Numbered from the stretch's first letter, positions 18,411 to 28,495 are shown. The stretch is 64,000 nucleotides of DNA from Natronorubrum thiooxidans (GCF_900156475.1 NZ_FTNR01000002.1:248001-312000), one strand, 5' to 3'. Translations and numbers: made by a program. The notes: generated by a model not told the origin, from the sequence alone.

Positions 18411-19499
18411 ATGGTCAGCGGTGTTACACTGCCGTTACAAGGCGATACCGTGTTGCTTCCCGAGCGAATCGGCGAGCTGACCGGCTTAGACCAGTTCGGT
18501 GTCGGCGGCGAACTGCTCGCGACGTTCCTCGCGGCGTTTATTGTCGGCAACATCATGCTGGCGATGACCGGCGTTGCCGGCCCGTGGGCGAAACGAAAGA
18601 TCACGGCTGCGTTCACTGACCGAATCGCAGTCAACCGCCTCGGTCCGGCCGGCTTGCTGATCATCGTCGCCGACTCCGTGCGACTGCTCTCAAAAGAGCT
18701 CATTATCCCGGAGGATGCCGATCGACCGGCGTACGATCTCGCGCCGCTCGTCATCGCATCGTCGGCGCTGCTCGGCTTTGCCGTGATCCCGATGGGCAGC
18801 GGGATCCACCTCGCAGACCCCGAGGTCGGCCTCGCGTTCGTCTTCGCGGTCGCCGGCATCGCCAGCATTGGGCTGGTGATGGCTGGCTATGCGTCGGCGA
18901 ACAAGTACTCGATGCTCGGCGGCCTGCGGGCGGTCGCACAGAACGTCGCCTACGAGATTCCGCTGGTCGTCACCGGAATGTCGGTCGTCATTTTCGCCGG
19001 CTCCCTCCAGATGAGTACGATCGTCGATGCACAGGCACAGACGCTCGTCTCGCTCGGCGGCCTCGACATTCCAGCGTGGTATGCGCTGGTCAACCCGTTT
19101 GCGTTCGTGCTCTTTCTGGTGGCGAACTTCGCCGAAGTCGGCCGCAACCCTTTCGACACGCCCGAAGCGCCGACCGAGATCGTCGCTGGCTACCAGACCG
19201 AGTACTCCTCGGTCTATTTCGTGTTGATTTACCTCGGGGAGTTCATCCACATCTTCCTCGGTGGGGCGATCATCGCGACGATTTTCCTCGGCGGCCCGGC
19301 AGGGCCAGGACCGGCCGAACTCGGTATCGTCTGGTTTATCATCAAGATCTGGGGCGTGTTTTTCCTGACCCAGTGGCTTCGGTCGGCGGTGCCACGTGTC
19401 AGGATCGACCAACTCATCGAGATCGGCTGGAAGGGACTGCTTGTCCTTTCGTTCGCTAATCTCGTCATTACCGCAGTAATTGTGGGGCTGATTGCATGA
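18411..19499 (+). CDS. nuoH: Complex I subunit H
   Basis: 362 residues with about eight membrane segments. The conserved cytoplasmic loops EVGRNPFDTPEAPTEIVAGY and YEIPLVVTGMSV are present. NuoH (ND1) forms the quinone chamber with NuoB and NuoD. The stop overlaps the nuoI ATG by four bases. Confidence 0.95.
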   Translation: MVSGVTLPLQGDTVLLPERIGELTGLDQFGVGGELLATFLAAFIVGNIMLAMTGVAGPWAKRKITAAFTDRIAVNRLGPAGLLIIVADSVRLLSKELIIPEDADRPAYDLAPLVIASSALLGFAVIPMGSGIHLADPEVGLAFVFAVAGIASIGLVMAGYASANKYSMLGGLRAVAQNVAYEIPLVVTGMSVVIFAGSLQMSTIVDAQAQTLVSLGGLDIPAWYALVNPFAFVLFLVANFAEVGRNPFDTPEAPTEIVAGYQTEYSSVYFVLIYLGEFIHIFLGGAIIATIFLGGPAGPGPAELGIVWFIIKIWGVFFLTQWLRSAVPRVRIDQLIEIGWKGLLVLSFANLVITAVIVGLIA

Positions 19500-19957
19500 T
19501 CGGACTACTCAAATCGATGGCCACGACGATGAGACACGCACTGGATGGCTCGACGTTTACCGTCGAGTATCCGGAGACTGCCCCGGACGTCTCCCCGCGA
19601 TTTCGGGGCGTCCACAAGTTCAGCCAGGAGCGCTGTATCTGGTGTCGCCAGTGTGAGAACGTCTGTCCGAACGACACGATCCAGATCGTGATGGACGACA
19701 AACGCAACGGTGAACAGTACAACCTCCACATCGGACAGTGTATTTACTGTCGGCTCTGTGAGGAAGTCTGTCCTGTCGATGCGATCTTGCTCACCCAGAA
19801 CTTCGAGTTCACCGGCGACACCAAACACGACCTGGTCTACAACAAAGATCAGTTGCGAGCCGTACCGTGGTACAAAGATATCGACCCGCTCGAGTCACGC
19901 GAGCCCGACCGGGGTGCGTGGATCGGCGAGGGTGACGGAGACGTTGATTACCAGTAA
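19496..19957 (+). CDS. nuoI: Complex I subunit I (two 4Fe-4S ferredoxin)
   Basis: 153 residues. Two canonical clusters are seen: CIWCRQCENVCPNDTI and CIYCRLCEEVCPVDAI. It passes electrons to NuoB. With no NuoEFG here, NuoI is the likely entry point for electrons from an unknown donor such as reduced ferredoxin (inference). Confidence 0.95.
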   Translation: MIGLLKSMATTMRHALDGSTFTVEYPETAPDVSPRFRGVHKFSQERCIWCRQCENVCPNDTIQIVMDDKRNGEQYNLHIGQCIYCRLCEEVCPVDAILLTQNFEFTGDTKHDLVYNKDQLRAVPWYKDIDPLESREPDRGAWIGEGDGDVDYQ

Positions 19958-19959
19958 CA

Positions 19960-20229
19960 ATGATGGAAACGATCGCGTTCGCACTGTTTGCGTTCGTGAC
20001 GCTTGCCAGCGCGCTGGGTGTGGTTCTCTTTCGGGATCCGTGGCATTCGGCGCTTATGCTCGGTGTGGCGCTTTTGAGCATCGCCGTACATTATGTGATG
20101 CTCGCTGCCGAGTTCGTCGCGATGATGCAGATTCTCGTCTACGTCGGCGGGGTGCTCATCCTCATCACCTTCGCGGTGATGTTGACCCAGCGTGACGAGC
20201 AGGCGTCCACAGAGGTGGTACAGACATGA
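19960..20229 (+). CDS. nuoJ1: Complex I subunit J, N-terminal half
   Basis: 89 residues with three membrane segments; AEFVAMMQILVYVGGVLIL is the classic NuoJ motif. NuoJ (ND6) is normally one protein of about 165-200 residues; here it ends after the third segment and the rest is a separate frame. The ATGA overlap with the next gene makes co-translation likely. Confidence 0.92.
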   Translation: MMETIAFALFAFVTLASALGVVLFRDPWHSALMLGVALLSIAVHYVMLAAEFVAMMQILVYVGGVLILITFAVMLTQRDEQASTEVVQT

Positions 20230-20675
20230 CGACCGGCCCACAGCTCAGACTCGGCAAGACGCTGCTACCTGGACTGCTTGCCGTCGCCCTCTTTGGGCTG
20301 ATGGCACTGATCGTCCTGAACACGTCGTTTGCGTCGATGGCAACTGCCGGCTATCCAGACGGGATCGCGATCACGTCCGAAATCGGCTACGCGATGTTCG
20401 ACCTCGAGGTGTTGCAGTCGACAGACGGCTCGATCAGCGCAACTGAGCCGTTCCTCGCGGCGTTCTTGCTGATCGCAATCACCCTCGACGCCGCCCTCGA
20501 CGCCTCGCTCGTCCTCGCGAAACGCGAGGAGGAAGGCGAACCAGTCTCGCCGCTCGCGAGTTCGACCCCGGACACCGCCGAAACGGCCGACTCGAGTGGC
20601 TTTGGCCGCTCGGAGTCAACGGCGACCGACGGCGGATCGGCCGGAACGGACTCGAGTGGAGGTGACGACCAATGA
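20226..20675 (+). CDS. nuoJ2: Complex I subunit J, C-terminal half with acidic Ser/Thr-rich tail
   Basis: 149 residues. Two membrane segments (about 14-34 and 74-95) correspond to the end of NuoJ. About 45 residues rich in Ser, Thr, Gly and Asp follow, with no counterpart in bacterial NuoJ. Overlaps nuoJ1 and nuoK by four bases each. Confidence 0.88.
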   Translation: MTTGPQLRLGKTLLPGLLAVALFGLMALIVLNTSFASMATAGYPDGIAITSEIGYAMFDLEVLQSTDGSISATEPFLAAFLLIAITLDAALDASLVLAKREEEGEPVSPLASSTPDTAETADSSGFGRSESTATDGGSAGTDSSGGDDQ

Positions 20676-20977
20676 CCGTCGCCGTCGAGTACTACGTCTT
20701 GTTGTCGATGGGCCTGTTCTGTATCGGGCTTTTCGGCGTGTTGACGCGTCGTAACGCACTGATGTTCCTGATGTCCGCCGAGCTCATGTTGAACGCGGCG
20801 AACATCAACCTGATCGCCTTCGCGTTCTATCACGGCAACCTCACGGGGCAGGTGTTCGCGCTATTTACCATGGCGCTTGCCGCCGCAGAGGTCGCCGTCG
20901 GGCTCGGGATCATTCTGGTGCTGTACCGTAACTTCCGTGACGTCGACGTCACGGTTCCGACGACGATGAGGTGGTAA
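20672..20977 (+). CDS. nuoK: Complex I subunit K
   Basis: 101 residues, three membrane segments, with LMSAELMLNAANINLIAFA carrying the conserved Glu of ND4L. It takes part in proton pumping beside NuoJ. Confidence 0.95.
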   Translation: MTVAVEYYVLLSMGLFCIGLFGVLTRRNALMFLMSAELMLNAANINLIAFAFYHGNLTGQVFALFTMALAAAEVAVGLGIILVLYRNFRDVDVTVPTTMRW

Positions 20978-20978
20978 G

Positions 20979-23018
20979 ATGGCAGGAACAGGAACTTTCA
21001 GTTACGCTCCGGCGATCGCACTGTTCCCGCTCGTGGCGTTTGTCGTCGCTCTGGTGTTCGGCAAGTATATGCCGAAGAAAGGGGCGATTGCGGGCATCTT
21101 CGCGACGGCAGGTTCGTTGTTGCTGTCGCTCGTGATGTTTGCAGCCGTCGCGGGTGGCGAAGTGTATCACGAAACGCTGTACGAGTGGACGTCCGGCGAC
21201 ATCACGAGCCAGGTCGGTGCCGAGGAGATCGAATTCACGTTCGGGATCCTGCTCGACCCGCTGTCGACGCTGATGCTGGTCATCGTCTCGCTCGTCGCGT
21301 TGCTCGTTCACGTATTCAGCCTCGGATATATGAACGCGGAAGGCGAGACGGGACTGCCCCGATACTACGCCGAACTCGGCCTCTTTACGTTCAGCATGCT
21401 CGCCTTCGTCTTCGCGGACAACCTGCTGATGGCGTTCATGTTCTTCGAACTCGTCGGCCTGTGTTCGTACCTGTTGATCGGCTTCTGGTTCCGAACGCGG
21501 TCGGCCCCATCGGCGGCAAAGAAGGCGTTCCTCGTCACCCGATTCGGTGACTACTTCTTCCTGATCGGGGTCGTCGCCATCGCGGCGACGTTCGGCACGG
21601 TCGCGTTCGCTGGCGACGACTCGTTCGTGACAGCGGCCGAGACCGCGATCAACGATGGCACGCAGCTGTTCGGCTTCGACGCCCGGACGTGGGTGACGAT
21701 CACCGGACTACTGGTGCTGGGTGGCGTCATCGGGAAATCCGCCCAGTTCCCACTCCACACCTGGCTCCCCGACGCCATGGAGGGTCCGACCACCGTCTCC
21801 GCGCTGATTCACGCGGCGACGATGGTCGCGGCCGGTGTCTATCTGGTCGCCCGGATGTTCGGCTACTACGCCCTGTCGCCGACGGCGCTGGCGATCATCG
21901 CCTTCGTCGGCGGCTTTACCGCACTGTTTGCGGCCACGATGGGCGTCGTCAAAGACGACGTCAAACAGGTCCTCGCGTACTCGACGATCAGCCAGTACGG
22001 CTATATGATGCTGGGACTCGGCGTCGGCGGCTACGTCGCCGGGGTCTTCCACCTCATGAATCACGCCTTCTTCAAGGCGCTCCTGTTCCTCGGTGCCGGG
22101 GCCGTCATCATCCTCATGCACCACGAACAGGACATGTGGAAAATGGGTGGTCTCAAGGACAAAGCGCCGGTCACCTACTACACCTTCCTCGCGGGCGCGC
22201 TCGCGCTTGCGGGAATCATCCCGTTCTCGGGCTTCTGGTCGAAAGACGAGATCCTCTACGATGCGCTGATCGTCGGCTTAGAGGAGCCGGTTATCCTCGC
22301 GGCCTACGCGATGGGACTGGTGGCTGTCTTCTTCACTGGCTTCTACACCTTCCGGATGGTCTTCCTGACCTTCCACGGTGAACCCCGGTCCGAGGCAGCC
22401 GAGGACCCACACCCGGTCGGCTGGGCGGTCAAAGTCCCGTTGATCACGCTCGGTATCCTCGCAACCGTCGTCGGCCTCGCGAACCTCGCCCCCATCGCGA
22501 AACTCCTCAGTATCGATATCACGTTCCTCGAGTTCTGGCTCGACGGCGAGTACGGAGCGATCGAGGGGCTGACCTACCACGAGTACCACGAGACGGTCCC
22601 CTTCGAGGAGGGCTACATCTCCTCAGAGACGGTGACCATGCTGATCGGTGCCGGCGTCTCGCTCGGACTCGCGTTAGCTGGGGCGTTCACCGCACACACG
22701 CTGTACAACGTGCCTGAACCGTCCCGCCACATGACGAAACTTGGCGGCGCGTACACCGTCTTGCGAAGCAACTACTATCAGGACGAGTTCCAGGTCTGGC
22801 TCGCAGAAGGGGTCACACAGCCGATTGCACGAGCGGCAGACCGCTTTGATCGGACCGTTATCGACGGAACCGTCAACGGGGTTTCGTCCATAAGCTTGTT
22901 CGGCAGTAGCCGTGTGAAACGAATCCAGACGGGAATCGTGACAAACTACGCAGCACTGCTGGTGGCCGGATTCATCGGCTTACTGCTCGTGCTCGGACTG
23001 TATGGAGGGTGGTTCTGA
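20979..23018 (+). CDS. nuoL: Complex I subunit L (antiporter-like)
   Basis: 679 residues with about 16 membrane segments. HTWLPDAMEGPTTVSALIHA and the lysine-bearing KKAFLVTRFGDYFFLIG are visible. It forms the distal end of the proton-pumping arm. The stop TGA shares its last base with the nuoM ATG. Confidence 0.95.
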   Translation: MAGTGTFSYAPAIALFPLVAFVVALVFGKYMPKKGAIAGIFATAGSLLLSLVMFAAVAGGEVYHETLYEWTSGDITSQVGAEEIEFTFGILLDPLSTLMLVIVSLVALLVHVFSLGYMNAEGETGLPRYYAELGLFTFSMLAFVFADNLLMAFMFFELVGLCSYLLIGFWFRTRSAPSAAKKAFLVTRFGDYFFLIGVVAIAATFGTVAFAGDDSFVTAAETAINDGTQLFGFDARTWVTITGLLVLGGVIGKSAQFPLHTWLPDAMEGPTTVSALIHAATMVAAGVYLVARMFGYYALSPTALAIIAFVGGFTALFAATMGVVKDDVKQVLAYSTISQYGYMMLGLGVGGYVAGVFHLMNHAFFKALLFLGAGAVIILMHHEQDMWKMGGLKDKAPVTYYTFLAGALALAGIIPFSGFWSKDEILYDALIVGLEEPVILAAYAMGLVAVFFTGFYTFRMVFLTFHGEPRSEAAEDPHPVGWAVKVPLITLGILATVVGLANLAPIAKLLSIDITFLEFWLDGEYGAIEGLTYHEYHETVPFEEGYISSETVTMLIGAGVSLGLALAGAFTAHTLYNVPEPSRHMTKLGGAYTVLRSNYYQDEFQVWLAEGVTQPIARAADRFDRTVIDGTVNGVSSISLFGSSRVKRIQTGIVTNYAALLVAGFIGLLLVLGLYGGWF

Positions 23019-24544
23019 TGATGATCGAGATACTAATCGCGGTCGCACTGGTCGGCGCGCTAGTGACGTTCGTTGCGCCGAATCGCATCGCAGGCAAACT
23101 GGCGTTCGCGATCAGTCTCGTGCCCGCCGTGCTTAGCCTCTGGATGTTCACGGCCTTCGACGGCAGCGGGAACGCCTTACTCGACGGGACACTCGCCTTC
23201 GAGTCCCAGTACGAGTGGCTCCAACTCGGCGAGTACTCGATCTCGTGGTTCGTCGGGCTCGACGGCATTAGCATCCCGCTCGTCGTCCTGACGACGATTC
23301 TGGTGTCGCTTGCGATTATGAGTTCGTGGACGCCGATCGATGACCGCGAGTCCCAGTTCTACGGGCTCGTCCTGTTCATCGAAGCGAACCTCATCGGCGT
23401 CTTCAGCGCGCTCGATTTCTTCCTCTGGTTCATCTTCTGGGAGGCGGTGCTGATCCCGATGTACCTGCTGATCGGTATCTGGGGCGGCCCGCGCCGGAAG
23501 TACGCCGCGATCAAGTTCTTCGTCTACACGAACGTGGCGTCGCTCGTGATGTTCGGTGCGTTCATCGCACTCGTCTTCGGGCTCGGCGACTCGGTGACGT
23601 CGTTCGCCCTGCCCGAAATCGCGACGGCGATGCTCAACGGAGGTCCCGACGGCTTCCTCGGCCTCGAGGGAACGACGCTCACCTCGGTGGTGTTCGTCGC
23701 GATGTTCCTCGGATTTGCAGTGAAGGTTCCGGTCGTTCCGTTCCACACGTGGCTCCCGGACGCCCACGTTGAGGCCCCGACGCCGGCGTCGGTGTTGCTG
23801 GCTGGTGTCTTGCTGAAGATGGGGACCTACGCGCTGTTGCGGTTCAACTTCACGATGTTCCCCGGACAGGTCGAGACGTACGCCGTGCCGATCGCGGCGA
23901 TCGCCGTCATCAGCGTCATCTACGGGGCGATGCTCGCACTCGCCCAGACCGACCTGAAACGGATCGTCGCCTACTCATCCGTGTCGTCGATGGGCTACGT
24001 CATCCTCGGGCTGATCGCGTACACCCAGTTCGGCGTCGGCGGGGCGACGTTCCAGATGGTCTCACACGGCTTCATTTCGGGGCTGATGTTCATGGCCGTC
24101 GGCGTCATCTACAACGCGACACACACCCGACTCGTCACCGATATGTCGGGAATGGCGGATCGGATGCCCGTCGCGGTGGGTATTCTCATCGCCGGCGCGT
24201 TCGGCTACATGGGACTGCCGCTGATGTCCGGCTTCTTCGGCGAGTTCACAATCTTCTTCGGGGCTTTCGGCGCTGAACAGCTCCCGTACTCGCAAGTGTT
24301 CACGTCGCTCGCGATGTTCGGCATCGTCATCGTCGCTGGCTACCTGCTGTTTGCGCTCCAGCGAACCGTCTTCGGGCCGTACGAACTCGAAACCGACTAC
24401 GAGGTGGGCCGCGCACCGCTACACGACGTCGTGCCGATGTTCGTGTTGCTCGGCATCATCATCCTCCTTGGCGTGGCACCCGATCTGATCTTCGAGATGA
24501 TAACCGACGCAGTCGATCCGATCCTGAACGGAGGTGAACTGTAA
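23018..24544 (+). CDS. nuoM: Complex I subunit M (antiporter-like)
   Basis: 508 residues from ATG 23018; a GTG nine bases upstream is possible but lies in nuoL. Conserved FHTWLPDAHVEAPTPASVLL and FYTNVASL-like segments are seen. It is a proton-pumping subunit. One-base overlap with nuoN. Confidence 0.94.
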   Translation: MMIEILIAVALVGALVTFVAPNRIAGKLAFAISLVPAVLSLWMFTAFDGSGNALLDGTLAFESQYEWLQLGEYSISWFVGLDGISIPLVVLTTILVSLAIMSSWTPIDDRESQFYGLVLFIEANLIGVFSALDFFLWFIFWEAVLIPMYLLIGIWGGPRRKYAAIKFFVYTNVASLVMFGAFIALVFGLGDSVTSFALPEIATAMLNGGPDGFLGLEGTTLTSVVFVAMFLGFAVKVPVVPFHTWLPDAHVEAPTPASVLLAGVLLKMGTYALLRFNFTMFPGQVETYAVPIAAIAVISVIYGAMLALAQTDLKRIVAYSSVSSMGYVILGLIAYTQFGVGGATFQMVSHGFISGLMFMAVGVIYNATHTRLVTDMSGMADRMPVAVGILIAGAFGYMGLPLMSGFFGEFTIFFGAFGAEQLPYSQVFTSLAMFGIVIVAGYLLFALQRTVFGPYELETDYEVGRAPLHDVVPMFVLLGIIILLGVAPDLIFEMITDAVDPILNGGEL

Positions 24545-26070
24545 TGGCGGTGTTCCAACTCCCCGAGTGGATGGCACTCGCACCGGCATTGATTATGGCC
24601 GCAACCGCGCTGGCGCTGTTCGTCTTCGACAGCATCTCGCCGCGGTCGACGAGCCGCTCGCTGCTTGCCGGCACCGCAGCCGGTGGCGCACTCGTCTCGC
24701 TCGGCGTCGCCGTCTGGTTTACCGTTGCCGGCGTCGGCACACCCACGATCGACGGTGGTCGCGGCGAAATCGAGCCGATCCACGGCCTCGTCGTCGACCA
24801 GCTTGCGCTGTACTTCATGATCATCGTCGCAATCGTCACCGCGTTGATCGCGGTGGCGAGCTACGACTATCTCGCCGGCCACACCTACCAGGCCGAGTAC
24901 TACTCGCTCGTCATGCTCGCGGCGACCGGGATGTCGATGATGGCCGCCGCAAACAGCCTCGTGACGATCTTCATCGCCCTCGAGCTTGCAAGCCTGCCAT
25001 CGTACGCGCTCGTGGCGATCTTAAAGGACAATCGCGGAAGCGTCGAGGCCGGGCTGAAGTACTTCCTGATCGGCGCGCTCTCATCGGCGATCTTCGTCTA
25101 TGGGATCTCGCTGGTCTATGGCGCGACCGGACACCTGTATCTCGAAGACATCGCGGCAGTTATCGAAGCCGGCGAAGCGGACAGCTACGGTGGCCTGCTC
25201 GGACTCGGCATCCTCATGCTGATCGGTGGCTTCGCGTACAAGACCGCAAGCGTTCCGTTCCACTTCTGGGCCCCCGAAGCGTACGAGGGAGCGCCCGCAC
25301 CGATCAGTGCGTTTCTCTCCTCGGCGTCGAAGGCCGCCGGCTTCGTGATCGCGTTCCGCGTGTTCACGACCGCGTTCCCGCTCGAGGCGACACGGGAACT
25401 CATCGGCGTCGACTGGACGCTTGCCTTTGTCATCCTCGCGATCGTCACGATGACGCTCGGGAACTTCGCGGCGGCGACCCAGAACAATGTCAAGCGGATG
25501 CTCGCCTACTCCTCGATCGGCCACGCAGGGTACGCGCTGATCGGGCTCGCAGGGCTCACTGCCGACGGTGGCGAGCTCGTGATGGGCGCGGCGATGATGC
25601 ATCTGCTCGTCTACGGCTTCATGAACACGGGTGCGTTCCTGTTCGTCGCGCTCGCCGAACACTGGGGCGTCGGCCGAACTTTCGAGGACTACAATGGCCT
25701 TTCGGCACAGGCACCAGTCGCGTGTGCCGCGCTGGTAGTCTTCATGTTCAGCCTCGCCGGCGTGCCGCCGTTTGCCGGCTTCTGGAGCAAGTACTTCCTG
25801 TTTACCGGCGCGATCGGTATCGGCAGCACCGCCATGCTCGTCGTCGCTGGTGCGCTGGTGGTAAACAGTGCACTCTCGCTGTACTACTACTCACGGCTGG
25901 TCAAAGCGGTCTTGATCGAGGATCCACTCCCGGACCGTGGCGTACTCGACCAACCGGTGGGACTCTACGCGGCGATCATCGTCGCTGCCGTGATGACGGT
26001 CGCATTGCTTGCCGGCTTCGGCCCGATCGCCGACGCCGCAACCGACGCGGCTGCCGCAGCACTCGCCTGA
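24544..26070 (+). CDS. nuoN: Complex I subunit N (antiporter-like)
   Basis: 508 residues with about 14 membrane segments; EAGLKYFLIGALSSAIFVYG and PFHFWAPEAYEGAPAPISAF are diagnostic. It is the last gene of the operon. No nuoE, F or G follows; the next gene is unrelated. Confidence 0.95.
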   Translation: MAVFQLPEWMALAPALIMAATALALFVFDSISPRSTSRSLLAGTAAGGALVSLGVAVWFTVAGVGTPTIDGGRGEIEPIHGLVVDQLALYFMIIVAIVTALIAVASYDYLAGHTYQAEYYSLVMLAATGMSMMAAANSLVTIFIALELASLPSYALVAILKDNRGSVEAGLKYFLIGALSSAIFVYGISLVYGATGHLYLEDIAAVIEAGEADSYGGLLGLGILMLIGGFAYKTASVPFHFWAPEAYEGAPAPISAFLSSASKAAGFVIAFRVFTTAFPLEATRELIGVDWTLAFVILAIVTMTLGNFAAATQNNVKRMLAYSSIGHAGYALIGLAGLTADGGELVMGAAMMHLLVYGFMNTGAFLFVALAEHWGVGRTFEDYNGLSAQAPVACAALVVFMFSLAGVPPFAGFWSKYFLFTGAIGIGSTAMLVVAGALVVNSALSLYYYSRLVKAVLIEDPLPDRGVLDQPVGLYAAIIVAAVMTVALLAGFGPIADAATDAAAAALA

Positions 26071-26117
26071 GCGCGCAGCCGGTAGCTTTTACCCGTCGCG
26101 GTGGCAAGCCGGCATAA

Positions 26118-27629
26118 ATGGTTTTCCGGCTCGTACTCGGGTGTGGGACTGTCGGTCGGAAAGTCGTCGATCGATTCCACGATCGCGACGACACTGCTCG
26201 CGACCGACTCCTCGTTGTGACCGATGATACGAGCACCGTAGAGACGCTTCGCGACGAGAGCGTTCCCGCTCGAAACGCCGATCCGACTGATCCATCCGTA
26301 ATCGCAAACGTCGAGTCGCCCGACGTGATCGTCGTCGCGAGCGATCGGACCGACGTCAATCGAGCCGCACTCGAGCGAGCGCGAGCGCAGTTCCAGACAG
26401 CGTTGATCGTCGCATACCTCGGTGGGAACGCAACCAGTGGCGATCGGAGCGCGTTCGACGACCTCGCAGATCGCGTAATCGATGCCGAGTCGGCGATGGT
26501 CGATCACATCCTCAATGGCGTGGCCCGTCCGTCGGCCGATGCCGCCATCGGCCTGCGAAAACAGCTATCGTCGATCGACGGCCGACTGGCGGTCGTCATG
26601 CACGACAACCCGGACCCGGATGCGATTGCGAGCGCCGTCGGGCTGACCGATATCGCTGCAGAGGTCGATATCGATGCCGACGCCTGCTACTTCGGCGACA
26701 TCTCCCATCAGGAAAACCGCGCGATGGTCAACCTACTCGACCTCGATCTTCGAAACCTGTCGCCGACGGACTCGCTCGAGGAGTACGACGCGTTCGCACT
26801 GGTCGATCACTCCCGTCCCGGCGTCAACGACCAGTTACCCGAAGACCTCCACGTCGACATCGTCATCGATCATCATCCACCTCGCGGACCGGTTCCCGGC
26901 GAGTTCGTCGATCTCCGTGAACACGCGGGCGCGACCAGTACCGTCCTGACCGACTACCTCGAGCGGTTCGGGCTCGAGCCCAGTGTGGCGACGGCGACGG
27001 CGTTACTGTACGGAATCCGGATCGATACGAACGATTTCACTCGAGAGGTATCACCGGCGGATTTCGACGCCGCATCGATTCTCTACCCATACGTCGACAC
27101 GTCGGTGCTGGATCAGATCGAACAGCCGACGGTCGAAGGGGAGACCCTGGAGACGGTCGCTCGAGCGATCAAAAACCGCATCCAGCGAGCGTCGGTCGCC
27201 GTGGCGAGCGTCGGGCGGATCAGTGACCGCGATGCGTTGCCACAGGCGGCCGATCAACTGCTGGCGATGGACGGCATCGAGACGACGCTGGTTTTTGGCT
27301 TCCGGGACGAGATGGCGTTTCTCTCGGCGCGGTCACGGGCTTCCGACGTCGACCTCGGCGAGACGCTTCGGGATGCGTTTGATCGGATCGGCAGCGCCGG
27401 TGGTCACGCCGATATGGCCGGCGCACAACTCGAGATCGGCATTCTGGGGAGTACGAACGACGAGAACGAGGTCGAGTCGATCGTCAGCGTCGTCGAAGAA
27501 GTAATCACGAACCGATTTCTCGAGGCGATCGAGACCCGACCCGGGACGTCGGTTGGGGCCTACACCCAGACCAGCGAGTGGCTGTTTACGATCGACGAGG
27601 GAGACGCCGAAAGCGAGGAGTCCGCGTAG
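26118..27629 (+). CDS. TrkA-N domain fused to DHH/DHHA1 phosphoesterase
   Basis: 503 residues. The N-terminal about 120 residues have a Rossmann loop LVLGCGTVGRKVVDRF like TrkA-N/RCK domains. The middle DHH domain has MHDNPDPDAIASAVGL, LVDHSRPG and DIVIDHHPP. The C-terminal DHHA1 domain has GSAGGHADMAGAQ. DHH enzymes of this type cut short RNAs (NrnA), cyclic dinucleotides or pAp. The nucleotide-binding N-terminus suggests control by a ligand. TATA-like TTTTACC lies about 30 bp upstream. Substrate unknown. Confidence 0.85.
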   Translation: MVFRLVLGCGTVGRKVVDRFHDRDDTARDRLLVVTDDTSTVETLRDESVPARNADPTDPSVIANVESPDVIVVASDRTDVNRAALERARAQFQTALIVAYLGGNATSGDRSAFDDLADRVIDAESAMVDHILNGVARPSADAAIGLRKQLSSIDGRLAVVMHDNPDPDAIASAVGLTDIAAEVDIDADACYFGDISHQENRAMVNLLDLDLRNLSPTDSLEEYDAFALVDHSRPGVNDQLPEDLHVDIVIDHHPPRGPVPGEFVDLREHAGATSTVLTDYLERFGLEPSVATATALLYGIRIDTNDFTREVSPADFDAASILYPYVDTSVLDQIEQPTVEGETLETVARAIKNRIQRASVAVASVGRISDRDALPQAADQLLAMDGIETTLVFGFRDEMAFLSARSRASDVDLGETLRDAFDRIGSAGGHADMAGAQLEIGILGSTNDENEVESIVSVVEEVITNRFLEAIETRPGTSVGAYTQTSEWLFTIDEGDAESEESA

Positions 27630-27688
27630 TGTCGGGGCGGCGAAAGCGGGAAGACAGCCTTTTGCACGCGGGAACCGTTGGATCAGCT

Positions 27689-28495
27689 ATGGATGTTGTA
27701 TCGGACAGGAGCAAGCCGCAGGTCAAAGAGTATATGACGCGAGACGTGGTGACGGTCGCCCCCGATTCGACGGTCAGCGACGTCGCAACGCGAATCGCCG
27801 AGAGCGACGAACACAGTGGCTTCCCTGTCTGTGAGCGACGCCGCGTAGAGGGGTTTATCAGTGCCCGCGATCTGTTGCTGGCCGACGACGACGACCCTAT
27901 TTTCAAGGTGATGGCGACGGACTTACTCGTCGCCCATCCCGATATGAAAGTGACCGACGCGGCCCGCGTGATTCTCCGGTCGGGAATCCAGAAACTCCCC
28001 GTCGTCGACGACGCCGGGAATCTCGTCGGGATCATCTCGAACGCCGATGTCATCCGCAGCCAGATCGAGCGTGCAACCCCCGAAAAGGTCGGGAAGCTGA
28101 TGCGAACGCTCGAGCAGATCCACGAGATCGAGCTCGAGCAAGAACGACGGACGGTGCCACTCGCGGATCTCACACCCACGCAGGGGCGCGTGTACGCCGA
28201 CGAACTCGAGGGCCGACGGTACGAACTCGAGCACGGGCTGGCCGAGCCGCTGGTCGTTATCGACAACAACGGGACGCTCTTGCTGGCCGACGGGCACCAC
28301 CGCGTCCTCGCGGCGGACCGGCTCGATATCGACGAAATGGATGCCTACGTCATCGTTATCGATCAGGAAGTCGAGCTCGGGATGGCCAACACGGCAGCGA
28401 AAGAGGAGTTAGAGCAGATCGATGACATCGATGTCGTCGATTACGCCCGCCATCCGCTCGTCCAGACGACGAAACGACTGCAGTCGACCAAGTAG
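27689..28495 (+). CDS. CBS-pair protein with ParB-like nuclease domain
   Basis: 268 residues from ATG 27689 (MDVVSDRSKPQ); the frame is open to 27578 but overlaps the previous gene. Two CBS repeats (VKEYMTRDVVTVAPDSTV; DLLVAHPDMKVTDAA) sense adenine nucleotides in related proteins. The C-terminal ParB-like domain has LADGHHRVLAADRL, the nucleotide-binding motif of the ParB/sulfiredoxin family. Function unknown; probably a ligand-controlled regulatory protein. Confidence 0.85.
   Translation: MDVVSDRSKPQVKEYMTRDVVTVAPDSTVSDVATRIAESDEHSGFPVCERRRVEGFISARDLLLADDDDPIFKVMATDLLVAHPDMKVTDAARVILRSGIQKLPVVDDAGNLVGIISNADVIRSQIERATPEKVGKLMRTLEQIHEIELEQERRTVPLADLTPTQGRVYADELEGRRYELEHGLAEPLVVIDNNGTLLLADGHHRVLAADRLDIDEMDAYVIVIDQEVELGMANTAAKEELEQIDDIDVVDYARHPLVQTTKRLQSTK

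Noticed and set aside
24534-26117. 527-codon open frame over nuoN in another frame
   Set aside because: Arg-rich shadow; nuoN has the conserved membrane motifs and operon position.
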